DNA of 64,000 bases from Desmodesmus armatus (taxonomy: Eukaryota; Chlorophyta; Chlorophyceae; Sphaeropleales; Scenedesmaceae), in the NCBI GenBank assembly GCA_007449985.2, contig VIIQ02000641.1, positions 174,837 through 238,836 of the forward strand, written 5' to 3'. Under the pieces are notes generated by a model. It had not been told where the DNA came from and did no database searches. It saw nothing but the letters and a program-made list of their open reading frames with translations. This document shows, piece by piece, positions 1-11,247 of the stretch. A program made the position numbers and the translations under genes. The first letter of the stretch is position 1. Each line of letters starts with the position of its first letter.

Positions 1-75
1 ACGGCAGGGAAGCAGTTCGCCCGTAGGGGGGGGGGGCACTGAGGGCAAGACAACAATAGTTGTTAGAATCAGGCT

Positions 76-398
76 GAGGGTAGCGTTTTACTGAACCCGG
101 TACACACTGTTTCTTTAATTTTATGTAAATTTTGCAAAACGCTCCACACGAAAATGTAACACTGTGTCACGGGTGAAATTGCTCACCCCCCAGTGGCCCT
201 AGATAACTATCCTGAATTTCACGGCAAGTGCTGCTTGCTGCCCCCCCCCCCTCACCACCGTGTGACACTTTCCCTGCAGACTCTGCCAGAGCAGTTCAGA
301 CCTCAGTTGCTCCCAGCCCCTGAGTTGCCTCCAAACTTATTCCGCCCCTTGCTCATCCCCCCCCCCCCCGAAACAGGGTGTACCGGGTTCACCCTAAT
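76..398. mobile_element. MITE-like inverted-repeat element, copy 1
   Basis: Positions 92-113 (core TGAACCCGGTACAC) reappear as their reverse complement at 370-392, with 22 of about 23 bases matching. Both arms are preceded by GGGT. The left arm holds about 10 extra bases (AGCGTTTTAC) that the right arm lacks. The roughly 260 bp interior is C-rich and has no protein-like frame. A second element with the same end plan lies at 33557-33798, which supports a short non-autonomous DNA element. I see no transposase, and no target-site duplication can be fixed with confidence. Confidence 0.5.
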
Positions 399-1492
399 AA
401 CACCGCATCCAAAAAGCCCTATAACTCGAAAAATGATCTTAAAGTAGGGTGCGTGAAAGTTGTTTGGCCGATCTTGCCATATATGTCTTGCAGCGGTGGC
501 TTGAAGCGGATCCGTCCTTGTCCCGATGCCTGATGGCCGTTGAAATGGCCGGGATACAATATTATTGTGTATGTTATTCTGACTTTTTGATATAGCTTAT
601 ATATTGTACAAGCTTATATACTGTACTTGTACACTGGTATACAGTACCCGGTATCAGGGGTCTACCATGCATGCGATGAGTCATAGCCCTTCAGTCATTC
701 CGAATGTTGGTAACATCCGGGTGATTACCACGAGCAGTACTGCAGTATGCACCTAGGCAACAGCACTCTGGCATTGGGCCGAGCGACTGACATGCAGCAG
801 CACAGCGCAGTGCAGTGCAGTGCAGCAAACTCTGCTACTTCACGCATTAACTGAAATCAGCCGGCAAACGGTTAGGAGCTCTCTGTCTATATCTATTAGC
901 ACCATTGCTACCATGTCAGCTGTCTGTAGCCTCTCCTACCAAGGCCTTGCCCATGCTAGATTGCAGTGCAGTTGCATGCTAGAGCGTCACACTGTCAGCA
1001 GCTGCACAAACACAAAGTCTGTCCAGGTCAAGGAAAGCCTACACTGCATTACAATGCCTGCACTGGACGAGTACCTGAAGTGGCTTTTTGCGGGTTCGGA
1101 CAGTTCGGACATGCACGCGCGCCATAGTATTTCAAGGTTCAGACAGTTCGGACGGGTCCTTGAAAGTGTAAAACAGGTATTGATTGAAACAAGGGGGAAG
1201 GGAGCAGAAAATAGGTTGGGGACACCATCCCGAGAAAGTTCAAACGGCCCGAGACACCCCCCCCCCCCACGCCCTCCCCCTTACCCCGTAAAGGTGCGTT
1301 TCAGGGCCCCACGATGGTTGATGTGCATGTTAACATATGTAGCATAGTTTCTACACCCTCAGAACCGTGCTCCAAGCTCCCCTGAGGCCTGGTTTCGGAA
1401 CAGTGATCTCAAGATCGATCAATGGTGCTTTGCATCCTGAAATCGACCCCAGAGTGCTCAACAGCATTGCACGTACATCCTTATGTTACCAA
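399..1492. other. Intergenic, no gene seen
   Basis: AT-rich stretches (560-650) and short CAGTG/GCAGTG runs (800-830) are present. The 16-mer TTCGGACAGTTCGGAC occurs at about 1095 and again at about 10636. The open frame at 820-1347 has no recognisable domain, a composition unlike the genes here, and a poly-C tract in its 3' part. I do not call it a gene. Confidence 0.5.
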
Positions 1493-1789
1493 AATACATT
1501 GACATGACTCTGCAATGCTTTACTGTTACTGTTACTGTAACATTACATCAAGCCAACCAACATATGGGGCCACTGCCCTCAAACGCCAGCCACCACCGCT
1601 GTGCTGCCGCCTTTCTCAGCCTGGAGGTTGCCTAATATGTATTGTAAGGCTACACAAAGGCTTGCATTCGATTATATGTGATGTAGGCTTCGAAATGAGC
1701 AGCTTACGAGGTCAAACGGGCTGCAAACAGAAACGTCACTGAACCCTGTGAAGAAAGTTCAACTGGCCCAAGACCACCACCCGCCTCCC

Positions 1790-1792
<3 letters not shown>
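1493..1792 (-). repeat. Long direct repeat flanking the LINE, copy A (3' side)
   Basis: This block is nearly identical to 10019-10294. Differences are about 23 extra bases around 1524-1546 (TGTTAC-type repeats), two substitutions (near 1610 and 1693) and one extra C (about 1745). The two copies bracket the minus-strand LINE exactly. One abuts its CT-repeat tail and the other its truncated 5' end, as a target-site duplication would. At 276-300 bp it is very long for target-primed reverse transcription, so a pre-existing tandem duplication is the alternative. Confidence 0.8.

Positions 1793-1886
<94 letters not shown>
1793..1886. repeat. (GA)n microsatellite / LINE 3' tail
   Basis: About 47 uninterrupted GA dinucleotides. 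On the LINE strand this reads (CT/TC)n and lies between the last LINE coding frame and the direct repeat, so it may be the element's simple-sequence 3' tail. The Ser-Leu frames that cross it are artefacts of the repeat. Confidence 0.95.
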
Positions 1887-1887
<1 letters not shown>

Positions 1888-1993
1888 GCGGAGTGCCAGG
1901 CACACCGCGTTGTTTTAGGGGGAGAACATGTGTGACTGCTCTGCAGTCGCCACGTCCCCACCATGCCCCCAGGTGCAACAGACACCCTAGGGG

Positions 1994-3154
1994 TCAAGGG
2001 GGTTGTTTAAGCTTTCTTCTCTTCCTGTGTGAGGTTTCATTTTGGAAGTGCACTTCGTTTTTCCTTTTGCTCCATGTTGATCTGGCGTATGTTTGTGCAT
2101 TTTTGATGACTGCATGTCTTGTGTTCCATATTTCTTCCACATGTCTACCTGCCAGGTGGTGCAGTCTTTTCAGCAGTCTAGGCGATGCTGGTCCTACAAC
2201 TCCCAGTCCTTTCAGCTTTTCTTCTGTGTTTTTATATATGCAGCCGGACACTCCTAGCATAATTGTGGTGAGTTTTACTTCCGCTTTGGGGTCGAATATC
2301 TGTAATGCTTTCATCAGACGGTCGTGCTGACGTTCTGCTCGTGTTTCCTGCTGAGACGGGTCTGTATCTCTGCAATACTTGATCTTTAGCAGCTCGTAAC
2401 TCCTGGCGTGGTTCTCTGTCCGCACGAGCATGGCGTCTGGTTTGCAGTGCGCACTGATTCGGCGCTTCATCCCTACAGGCATATCTTTCGGGAGGGCGGC
2501 GAGAGGGATTCGGCTGTTGCTTTTCATGATCGCGCATCTTCTGCTCAAACCTACATCGCTCATAGCCAGTTCCTTTGCTCTATCTCCGTCGTTGATCGCC
2601 TGTACGATCAGGGAGCCCGCGTCGTTGTGCCTCTTGGTGACCGCCCCGGACAGCGCCGGGCAAGCACTCAATGCGTGGTGTCCGCCATCCTGTTGGCCAC
2701 AGAGTGGGCAGCTGTCGGTGCTGCTTAACTTGTATCTATTTAGCAGTTTGTTGGTCGGCAGCAGGCCCCATCTGTATTGAAGAATGAGTTTGCGTTTTCT
2801 TTGCAGGACTTGGTTGTTGTTCATGAAAAGGTGGCTGTATTTTGGGTGTACGTTTTTGGTTTGGTCGGCCCATGCGCTGTAGTACACAGTTGACGTGTTT
2901 GCGCTACCCAGGGCGCAGTCCTGTTTTGCTTTGTTTTTCAGAGTTTCTGCCAAATTTGCAATGGGGGTGTGTTCGCGCCTGGTATCCGTCTTGGTGACAA
3001 CCTCTTCAATGGAGTACGGCCAGAAGTAGGTTTCTCTTGCATTACTCTGTACTTTAGAAGTGATGGTTGGTTCTTGTTTTTCTTTGGCCACTTGCACTGC
3101 CATGTGATCCGCCATCTCGTTACCATATACACCTATATGGCTTGTGTCTTTCAA
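1994..3154 (-). pseudogene. LINE pol C-terminus: RNase H end and CCHC zinc knuckle
   Basis: The frame opens with HIGVYGNEMAD, the final His/Asp motif of RNase H, so a frameshift at about 3154 splits that domain. About 130 residues later CPLCGQQDGGHHALSAC gives a C-x2-C-x6/7-H-x4-C knuckle, common near LINE C-termini for nucleic-acid binding. The rest is basic and helical. The stop at 1994 is followed by about 110 bases and then the CT-repeat tail. Confidence 0.8.
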
Positions 3155-5637
3155 AGGTGTAAGGTTGCTTGCGACTGTCGCAGCCGTTGCACTATATCTG
3201 TCAGCAAGCTATGATGCCGGTGCTCTCGCATATCTTGTGGGTTGGTTATCATCTTGTGTATTTGATACATGGACGTCTGGCTGTCTGTGGCTATGTGGAT
3301 CTCTTCCTTTGGGCCAGGTTTAGCCAGTACATAGGCTTCCCTTATACCCACTAGCTCTGCCCGTGTGATGGTATTGACGTTGGGCAAGTACCTATCGTTT
3401 TGCGCTGCGCAGGAGCCTCCTGTGATGGTGCAGTTGGTTGTGTGAGCGCAGGCTTCGCTGGCATGGTTATCTGCTGGTTTGTATATAGCTGCCGCTATGC
3501 TGACCCCTTTGCCTTCTTTCTTGATGGCGCTGCCATCAGTGTAGTAGAAGTCTCTCCAGTCAAAGCGTAGAGGTGGGGGTGTGTTGGTTTCTTGTGGAGA
3601 GCATTTTGAGATGTCTGGTGCTTGCCATCCCTCTTGTGGGTCTGGTGCTGGGGCTGCCCAAGTTGAGTTTTTGAAGGCTTTGGTGCGTGGAAGGCGCCTT
3701 TGCGTCCAGATTTGCTCTGGCGACCAGTCATTTGGATGGCATTGTATGCGCACTACGTGCTTGCTAGTTGCTCGTTGTCCCTTCAGGTGGGAAGTGCAAA
3801 GGCGTGACATACTGTACAGCCAGCTATGGTCAGATGTGTGCTTGGGTCAACGAGATGCGTACCCTTCAGTATTACCAACGCTTACGATGTGCAGCCCCCA
3901 TTTGGAGGGAGTCTGTTTTTGGAAGGGGGATGTGCCGGGGGCATCCCTGTGCATGGCCGTGTGTGGGATGGTCAACAGCCCGCGGCACCAGCCTTTGTAC
4001 CTCTGCAGTGTAGAGCTGTATGGGTTGCCCTTGTCTCCGTTGAATGGGAGCGCTAGGACAGTGAGGGTGGGGGTCCGTGTATGTTGGGCGCTTTGCAGGG
4101 CCCATGCAAGGGCTCTTTGGGCTTGCTTTGTGTCGCATGGTGGAGTCGCAAGTGACAGCCCTGTCCACCTGACAGAGAGGCTGTCGTAGCTGGCTCCGAA
4201 GGCTGCATCTTCAGCATGCTCGGTCCGGAAGTGACGGGTGGTGGGGTGCACTGTGAAGGGCGTTGTCATGCGTTCAGTGGCTTCTTGGAATGTGTTCAGG
4301 ATGATGGCTTTCAGGTTCGGTGAGATCGTGTTGTCTATATTTTGTTGTTTGTTGTTCTTTTTGCCATAAATGCTGTATCTGGTGCACAATTTTGCGATTT
4401 CGTTTTCTGTTGAATCTTGTGGTGAGTTCTGTTGGTGGCGCTGAGACAGGTGACAGAGAGTCTGCGGTGTAAGCATGCCACAGCACGCGCCATCCGGCTG
4501 GTACACACATGCCGCCGTGACTGTGGTCAGTGTAGGCCCGCTCCTCTTTGGGGGGGCTTGGCAGACTGATCCCCTCCACTGTCCTCATTGCAATTCAATT
4601 GCACAAGTTGTGCTCTTGCCTTGGGGGTGGATGTCCACATGTGGATTGATGGGCGCCGGGTGAATGTGAATTTGCTTCCGGATGGTGTCTCCTAGTGTCA
4701 CGTCATAGAGGCGTTCACTCGCTCGTTGTTGGTTGCTCTGCGCTGTCGCACGGCTCTCAGGTCGTACTTCGCGGGGCATGGTACCGGCACCCAGCAGGAT
4801 GTCCAGTGCTTGAATTGCTTCTTCTGTCCCGGTTGCCCTTACTGTTTCTGTTGGTTCTGGGCAGGGTTTGATCCTGACTTTGAACAGTGTCAGCTTGTCC
4901 TTGTCTTCTGCAGACAGCTCACCTGCTTGGCATTCCCAGCACTTGCCATTGGTGTACTGGTTGTTCCGTCGCGTATGCGGACCGTGGCCTATGCAGGTTG
5001 TGTGGCAGACCCGATTACATGATGTACATTGCAGGATATCCTGGTCATACTTTTCTGTCGGCTCATATTGTAGGGGGGTGATGTCTGTCCAGCAGCATTC
5101 ACATGGCCGTGTCAAGTTTAGCAGTGCTTTGTCAGCAAATGTGGCTGGGGTGGCAGTCTGAATCTCGTAGCCCATGATGGTTTGCAGCTCTGCCGCCCAG
5201 CCCGGCATTATGGCTTCTTTCCACTTTACTATCACTTGCTCCTGAGTTTCGCCTTGTTGACGGCGCCGTTTGCCTTTGCCTATGTGCTTTGTTGCCTGGG
5301 CCAATCCCTCTACTGAGACAATCTCATCCGTTGAGGGGTCCATGTATGTGGTGTATAGCTTGAGAGCTGCATCGGGTGTGGATTTCATGGCCTTGAATGC
5401 AGCGTAACCTGTCTGTGCTTTAGGGGTTCTGCTGGGATAGGTTTGTCCACCTTGGCGAATATTGGCTGTTTGGTGGGTCCGTGCCTGGGTTAGTTTGTTT
5501 TTGTACGTGTCCAGGGTGTCCCGCATTTCTAGCAGTGGGGTAAGGGACTGGACCTTGTAGTTTGAGAGTAGTTCCAGAGGTGTGCGTGGCTTGCTTGTGG
5601 GGTTGGTCGGCCATCTTACTTTGAGAGTTTGGAGCAC
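3151..5637 (-). pseudogene. LINE pol: PHD finger and RNase H (N-terminal part)
   Basis: One phase is interrupted by two or three stops (frames 5637-4585, 4506-3847, 3810-3151). At about 5105-4930 the protein has a complete C4HC3 PHD-type zinc finger: CECC, then CTSCNRVCHTTC (C-x2-C-x4-H-x2-C), then CWEC. In RNase H (about 3600-3160) I see FYYTDGSA (Asp), ITRAELVGI (Glu) and IHIATDSQTS (Asp). PHD fingers bind histone tails in host proteins. A role here in choosing chromatin targets is only inference. The last RNase H motif is in the next, shifted frame. Confidence 0.8.
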
Positions 5638-5711
5638 CTGTGGGTGGAGTGGAACTGGTGTTGCAGGTGTCTGGGGTGTTGCTGTTTGTTCACCGGTGGC
5701 AAGAGTGTGGG

Positions 5712-6227
5712 CTAGTCGCCCCCAAGCTCTTTGATGCTTTTTTTGACAAGGCGGCTGCTCACCAGCCTTCGTAGGTGGGAGGGTGGAAGGACGTGTGTCC
5801 TGTTTGGAGACAGTAGTTGCTCTATCCTGTTTACTCCGATGTGTTGTAAGAGGTATATGTCTCGTATGAGTTGGGTGTCTAGGCTGTCTGGTACCGCTGC
5901 TGCAATTGCCTGTGGTATGTTGGTGAGTTGAGAGGGGATGTGGTACTCTTTGGCGCCCCGTTGCAGAGTCTGTCCCACCTTTTCAAAGGACATCAATTGC
6001 CGCACTCGCAGGCTGTGCTTGAGCAGGTGTGGAAGGTGCTGTGTCATGACTACATCCACTCCTTGTAGTTGCATATAAAGCATTGCTTGTGTTATGACCC
6101 CTAATGCACCCGGCGCATTTAAAGAGCGGGTCAGTCTCTGGATGTTGCACACCGTTTGTTCTGTCTCCAAGGAGTGACATCCTAGGCCACCTTGACTTTT
6201 GCTGAGGTGGGCCGCTGCTGACGACAT
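5712..6227 (-). pseudogene. LINE RT thumb/connection fragment
   Basis: This fragment continues the pol after another frameshift. SSAAAHLSKSQGGLGCHSLE matches the conserved LINE thumb block in which a Leu-rich segment is followed by GGLG. The following 130 residues are helical, with no further named motif, and the frame stops at 5712. Assignment rests on position and the GGLG block. Confidence 0.7.
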
Positions 6228-6352
6228 GTGTACAGGCAGGCGGTAGGCTTGTTTGGTGGCACGTGTGAGCAGTGAGTCGAGGCTCTTGATCTCTGCTCGG
6301 GTGTAAGGGCTGGCAACAAATGGGTAGGCTATGGATGTGCGGAGTGATGTTT

Positions 6353-7291
6353 CTATGATGCGTTGTTTTTGTCACCAGTGGTCAGGGGGCTGCTCTTCAG
6401 GTGTTGAACACGAGAGCGGATGTCCTTCAGAGTGGCTGCAAGTTGCGGCTTGTAGTTGAGGTCGATTGTGAGGAGGACGCCTAGGTGCTTGAAGGGAGAG
6501 GTGGGTGGGAGGAGAGTTACGCTCTGGGTGTCTGCGCCAGGGGCTCGAAGGCTGCATGGTTCAGGGGCTAGCCTAACTGCACCCAACATGGTTCTTAATC
6601 GTTCCTCATCATATGGGTGTGTAGGCAAGCTGCCATGTAGAGCTCCAGTGATCTGGCTTTTGGTCGCATTGACCTGCAGCTTACCCCACTCTGCATATGC
6701 TGCTAGCTTTCGGGCTTGGTGTTTCATGTTGGCCAGTCCTTGTTTACCTCCAGTGATTACGTTCAAATCGTCAGCATAGGTGTTGTCAGTCATCTGGTGT
6801 TGGTCCTGAAGTTTGGGGTCGTGCGCCAATGCCCCAAACTTGTAGCCCTTGTTGCCTGCCCTTAGCCACCTCAGCAGTGGCTCCATATACAGTATGAACA
6901 GGAATGGAGAGAGGCTGTCACCTTGGATGGTGCCCCGTCCAAAATCAAGTGGGTCTAGGTCTCCATGGGGGGTCCGCACCACTGTGCGTGCGTTGGTGTA
7001 GAGGTCTTTGACAGTTTCTATGGCATCTGTTGGGAACCCCAGGTCATACAGTATCATGAGCAGCTTCCTGTGTGAGATGGTGTCAAATGCTTCTGTCATG
7101 TCAGTGAACAGCAAGAAAATGTCTTGCTTTGTGAGCAGTGCGTCTTCCATGGCCATGATCATCATCTCAATCTGTTGGGCCGTAGCCCGTTTGTTCCTGA
7201 AACCCCCTTGCGACGCTGTGAGGAAGCCTGATCTTTCAGCTCTGTCCGTCATCGCCATTGTTACTAAGATGATAGTATCATCTTGGTCCAC
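6353..7291 (-). pseudogene. LINE reverse transcriptase core
   Basis: This segment carries the catalytic RT blocks: SQGGFRNKRATAQQ, LFTDMTEAFDTI (first catalytic Asp), GTIQGDSLSPFLF, and TYADDLNVI (YADD catalytic pair). The thumb-proximal ATKSQI and FKHLGVLL blocks follow. The polymerase residues are intact. It is frame-shifted relative to the pieces on both sides, so it cannot be translated as part of one polyprotein in this copy. The frame used here is the only one carrying the motifs. Confidence 0.9.
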
Positions 7292-7326
7292 AGCTTGTAC
7301 ATTGTGTTTTCCAGTCCTATGCGTCT

Positions 7327-8751
7327 CTAGTACTTAAGTGGCGTGCCCTTGTTCTTGTACAGCAATATTGTAGTGGATTCTTTCCAGGAGTCAGGGGTCA
7401 GCCCTGTTGTCCACATGATCTTCACCATGTTGTGGAGTGTTCTATGGGCAGTGGGCGGGAGGGTGCGTAAAATTTCGTTCGGAATGCCGTCCGGCCCCGG
7501 GCATGTTCCCAAGCGCAAAGCAGCGAGGCATCTGTGGAAGGCAAATTCATCGTCAATCAGGTCGTACATCCATGTCCTGTCGTGCAGTTCGGGTTGCGAC
7601 ATCATCCCATTGTATGCGGCAAACCCCGGGGTGTCGAAGGGGTACGCCCTATTAACGTGGGGAAGGTACTCCATGGGGGTATTCAAGTCGTCTGGGTTTG
7701 CTAGTTTGCGTGAGTAGTAGTCTGTCATCTCCGCTTTGATCGTCTGCGCGTCCGTGGTCACTGCGCCAGTCGCGGTTTTCAATGCCCGCAGGGCAAGGCG
7801 GGGAGTGGGCTGGTGGCGTCCTGTGGCGATTCTATTGCCTATTTTTTGGCGCTTTTCGGCCAGTTCTTGGCTTTGTTTGGCTGCTTGCTGGGCCCACAGT
7901 CGAGGGTGCTCATCATCAATGGCGTTGAGCTTGTGCTTCAGTGTGGTGTACGCAGCTCTCAATGTAGCGAGCGCGGGTTCCCCTTGGTGGCGTTGAGCCC
8001 TTTCATGCACAGCTTCTTGCAGCAACGGCTGTTCGAACTCATCAGGCAGATGCATGTCTTCAGCTGTGGCGGTCCTTATCATCCTGAGTTGTGTTGAGGC
8101 TTCTTTTTTGGCCGCGATGATACTCTTGCGTTGTTTGGCGATCGTTCGCGGGCAGTGGTGGCCACGGGTTGCAGCTGGGTCTATTGTGATGGTAGCGCAT
8201 GTGGTGAGGGCTATAGAGTGTGACTGTTCGAGCGCATCTGTGATCTGCTTGCCAAGGGCATTCACAACATCCCTTGTTTGGGTTTGGTCTATGTGGGTCA
8301 GTGGCTGCGGCTTTGTGGCGTTAGGGCAAGATGTTTCTACTTCATTCCAATGCGGCCTGACCTGTGTCTTGACAATGCGGTCAGTGTTGCCCGCCAGGTC
8401 ACCCCAGAGTTGTGCTTGTGTGCTGGCAAGCGCGTGGCGTAAGGCTCTTGTGTCTGTGGGGGCCATTGGTGTTTTGAGTTTCGTAACGGGATGTGTTGCT
8501 GTGGTGGGGGTCAGGGGTGGCAGGACCCCTAGTTGCATGTATTGTATCTTGGCAATCAGTACATCGTGGTCAAGGTTTGTGCCAGCCATACTTTGTGTTT
8601 CAGTTTGTGTGTGCAGCAGAGGTTTCAAACTGAGTATGTCATCCAGGCGACTGTAGGGGGTGCTATCAGCTCCCTTTCTGTAGGTGAGGCTCCTTGCTGT
8701 GCCCTGAACAGGGGCGTCGAGCGCAATCAGGCCGTTGGCTGCTATGAAATC
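7327..8751 (-). pseudogene. LINE pol, APE C-terminus, linker and RT N-terminus
   Basis: This is the same reading phase as the upstream segment, separated only by a TGA. It begins with the end of the APE domain (SRLDDIL, then NLDHDVL). It continues through a roughly 300-residue helical linker typical of LINE polyproteins. It ends with the first RT block, CPGPDGIPNEIL followed by SWKESTTILLYKNKGTPLKY. The frame then stops. The expected YRPI block is missing, and the next frame starts near LENTMYKLWTKMI, so a short deletion or frameshift near 7290-7330 breaks the RT. Confidence 0.8.
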
Positions 8752-10041
8752 TCAGTGGAGGGTGTCTGCAGGAGTCTTGCCGCTGACTCTGTCTTCTTGG
8801 TGCACGACGGCGTTGAAATCTCCAGCTATCAGCATTTGGTCTTGGTTTGTCCGGGCATCAGTGATAAGTTGGGAGACGTGTTTGTATAACTCCTTTCGGG
8901 TTGGCATTTGGTGTGGGCAGTACATTGCCACCAAGTGCACAGGCGTAGAGTTGGGTCGCCTCAGGCTTGCATGTATCAGGAAGCCGTTCGATTCAGCGGG
9001 GGAGGATAGTACCTCCAGCTCCCCTAACTCTGTAAGTGTCTTTGATACGGCAATCAAGACCCCTGCTTTGCTTGCATTGGGGTGTGTTGTGTGCTTTACA
9101 GTGTAGCCTGTGAACAGCCGGTGCAGCCATTGCTTTTGCGGCTGGCTTTTCAGTTTGGTCTCTGTTACTATCAGAATGTCCGGAGGCTGTGGTGTGCTCA
9201 GTATGGTCTGCAGGTTGACCACATGTGATCGCAGGCCTCTGGCATTTACTGTTGCTAGCGTCATTGTTTGGAGAGTGTCACACCCTGTCCAAGGGTGTGA
9301 GTCATTTGCTGCCGAGTGTATCTGCGGCTGTGGGTGGAGGGGTCTGTCGGTTGATGGTGGGGGCTGGATTGTGCTGTCCTGGGCAGGGGGTGTGGTGGTC
9401 TGACCGTCTGGCATGGAGGCCTGATAGTATTGTGTGATCTTGGGCTGTGTGCGCTGGAGTGTATTGCTGGCATGGTGTCTATGTGCTTTTGGGGAGCCTT
9501 TGGGCCCTTTGGGCTGTGCTGGCTGTCGGCGGGTTTTCCTTGGTTTGATGGCTTTTGCAAGAGTCTCTTTTAGTTGGGTGTGGTGGCGCTGAGCAGTTTG
9601 CTGGCCAGGCGCACGCCTCGTGTGTGGTGCACCTTGTTGTGGGGGGACGGGGGCAGCAATGCGTCCTTCTGCGTACCTGTCCATTATGCTTCGGGTTTGG
9701 TCTGCTGTCACTTGTAGTTGGGGCCCATACACTAGAGGGTACAGGTTGAATGGCACGCCAGCAAGAGCATCTTGGCCCTGTGCTCTCTGGCTGTTTGGCG
9801 GTGTGCGAATAGTGCCAGCATCTGTGTAGGCGTCAATGGCCACAAGGCAGTAGATTTGAACTCCTGTCAGCTCTTGCCAGCCTGTATCCGTCATGCGCTT
9901 ACAACAGCCCCCTGTGTTGCGGTGTATGATGCTGTCCAGATTATACCAGTTGTGGTTTATCGGGCTTTGTGCTATGGTGTAGTAGTGGCCGTCAAACATG
10001 GTTTCATCAAGCACGAGGAATACATTGACATGACTCTGCAA
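8752..10041 (-). pseudogene. LINE pol, N-terminal fragment: Josephin-like remnant plus APE endonuclease
   Basis: No ATG opens this frame. It runs in from the flanking direct repeat, and LINE sequence begins at about 10018. The first residues contain HYYTIA and, 17 residues after the His, WYNLDS. This resembles the His and Asn/Asp active-site segments of Josephin-type cysteine proteases. The Cys half would lie upstream and is missing. A Pro/Gln-rich linker follows, then the exonuclease-endonuclease-phosphatase domain: TVNARGL, the Glu of VTETKL, and IAGDFNAV with Asp and Asn. A TGA at about 8752 interrupts the domain. The continuation (YSRLDDIL, then LDHD, in the next frame segment of the same phase) completes it. 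The APE domain nicks target DNA for target-primed reverse transcription. Confidence 0.8.
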
Positions 10042-10294
10042 TGCTTTACATCAAGCCAACCAACATATGGGGCCACTGCCCTCAAACGCCAGCCACCACC
10101 GTTGTGCTGCCGCCTTTCTCAGCCTGGAGGTTGCCTAATATGTATTGTAAGGCTACACAAAGGCTTGCATTCGATTATATGTGATGTAGGCTTCAAAATG
10201 AGCAGCTTACGAGGTCAAACGGGCTGCAAACAGAAACGTCACTGAACCTGTGAAGAAAGTTCAACTGGCCCAAGACCACCACCCGCCTCCCTAA
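10019..10294 (-). repeat. Long direct repeat flanking the LINE, copy B (5' side)
   Basis: Partner of 1493-1792. Downstream (plus sense) it is followed by unrelated sequence (ACCCCCTCAC...), whereas copy A runs straight into the GA repeat. The boundary at 10018/10019 is the 5' truncation point of the LINE. The shared bases AATACATTGAC leave one to a few bases of ambiguity. Confidence 0.8.
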
Positions 10295-11247
10295 ACCCCC
10301 TCACATTTCCTTCCAATTGAGTAAAAATGAAAGCTGTTGGTATATATACACATGTACTGAAGTTGGCAGGCCAAAGTGTAGGATGGTGCTGTCCAGCTGA
10401 TAGACTGCCCCCCCTTGATTGAAAGTGTTTTTTTTCCGTTTGTCGCCGTTGTAGTAAGATCGCAGAGGCTGAAGCTGCCGCGTCTGCCAACGAAAAGAAG
10501 TAGTAATGCAATAGTAAAACAGATGTGAGCCAATAGTGATGCATATGCATGTGCAGCTGAAGCTAGCTAGCGTTTGTCGCCGTCCAGCAGCACTACCGTG
10601 GCCTTTGAAATGTTCACCTTCGAATTACCTGGGGTTCGGACAGTTCGGACAGGCTCCACCTGACCAATTGTTCCATCTTCCGGATTTTCGGAAAGGCTTG
10701 AATTATTTGATTTTTGGCCGAACCTATCGTGGCAGTACGGTATCATTGCATTGCTGCCAGAGGTCACAAACCTGGCATTTGGCTAGTTTGCTGACGACAG
10801 CAGCCACATGAGCGGTCCTCAAACATGTTTATGTCCAGATCAACAACACACGTTCACATAAACGAATACATCTGCGGGACAGACAGCCCCAGGCCCTGGC
10901 CAGTAACAGCCCCTCAGATGATGCACTTGTGAGGACACCAACTCAGAAGACTAGGTCACGCTAGGTGCCCCTCAAACCCAATAACACCTGTGATGCCCAG
11001 GCACATGGGTGTGCCCTGCTTCCTGCAGTCAACGATTGTGAGTCTTAGTGCGGCCAGCAGGTACAGCAGATAACTGCCGGCAAACCTTCACTGTGGAACA
11101 TCAGCCAGCACTAGCGCAAGCATGGCAACAGCATCAGCATCAGCCGCTGATCCCCGGCCCCGCCTCATTTAGGAGGTGCTGCACCACTTGTGCCCTTTCA
11201 CATGGCGCTCTGGTGCTGCAGCCAACAGCAAGCCACACGTTCGCAGT
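10295..11247. other. Intergenic, downstream of the next gene
   Basis: I see no protein-like frame. Contents are a poly-T tract near 10428, the CGTTTGTCGCCGT motif twice (about 10437 and 10571), and the second copy of TTCGGACAGTTCGGAC. It probably includes the 3' UTR of the minus-strand gene that ends at 11248. Confidence 0.4.

Larger units (their letters stand above)
1793..10018 (-). mobile_element. 5'-truncated non-LTR retrotransposon (APE/RT/PHD/RNase H LINE)
   Basis: One minus-strand element of about 8.2 kb, read from 10018 down to 1793. Domains in order are the C-terminal part of a Josephin-like fold, an APE-type endonuclease, a long linker, a reverse transcriptase with YADD, a PHD finger, RNase H and a CCHC knuckle. 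Four frames (10041-8752, 8628-7327, 5637-4585, 3810-3151) share one phase. The frames at 7291-6353, 6227-5712 and 3154-1994 are shifted. Domain order and motifs are otherwise complete, so only a few lesions separate it from an intact polyprotein. It lies between 276-300 bp direct repeats with few differences, which suggests a fairly recent insertion. Clade assignment (L1-like, Dualen/RandI-like or other algal LINE) needs a tree. Confidence 0.9.

Noticed and set aside
1704..1997. 97-aa and 80-aa Ser-Leu repeat frames on the minus strand
   Set aside because: They are the translation of the (GA)n microsatellite and shift freely between frames.
1493..10294. LTR retrotransposon, because of the long direct repeats
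   Set aside because: The enclosed proteins are APE endonuclease and LINE-type RT with no integrase or protease, and the repeats do not start TG and end CA.
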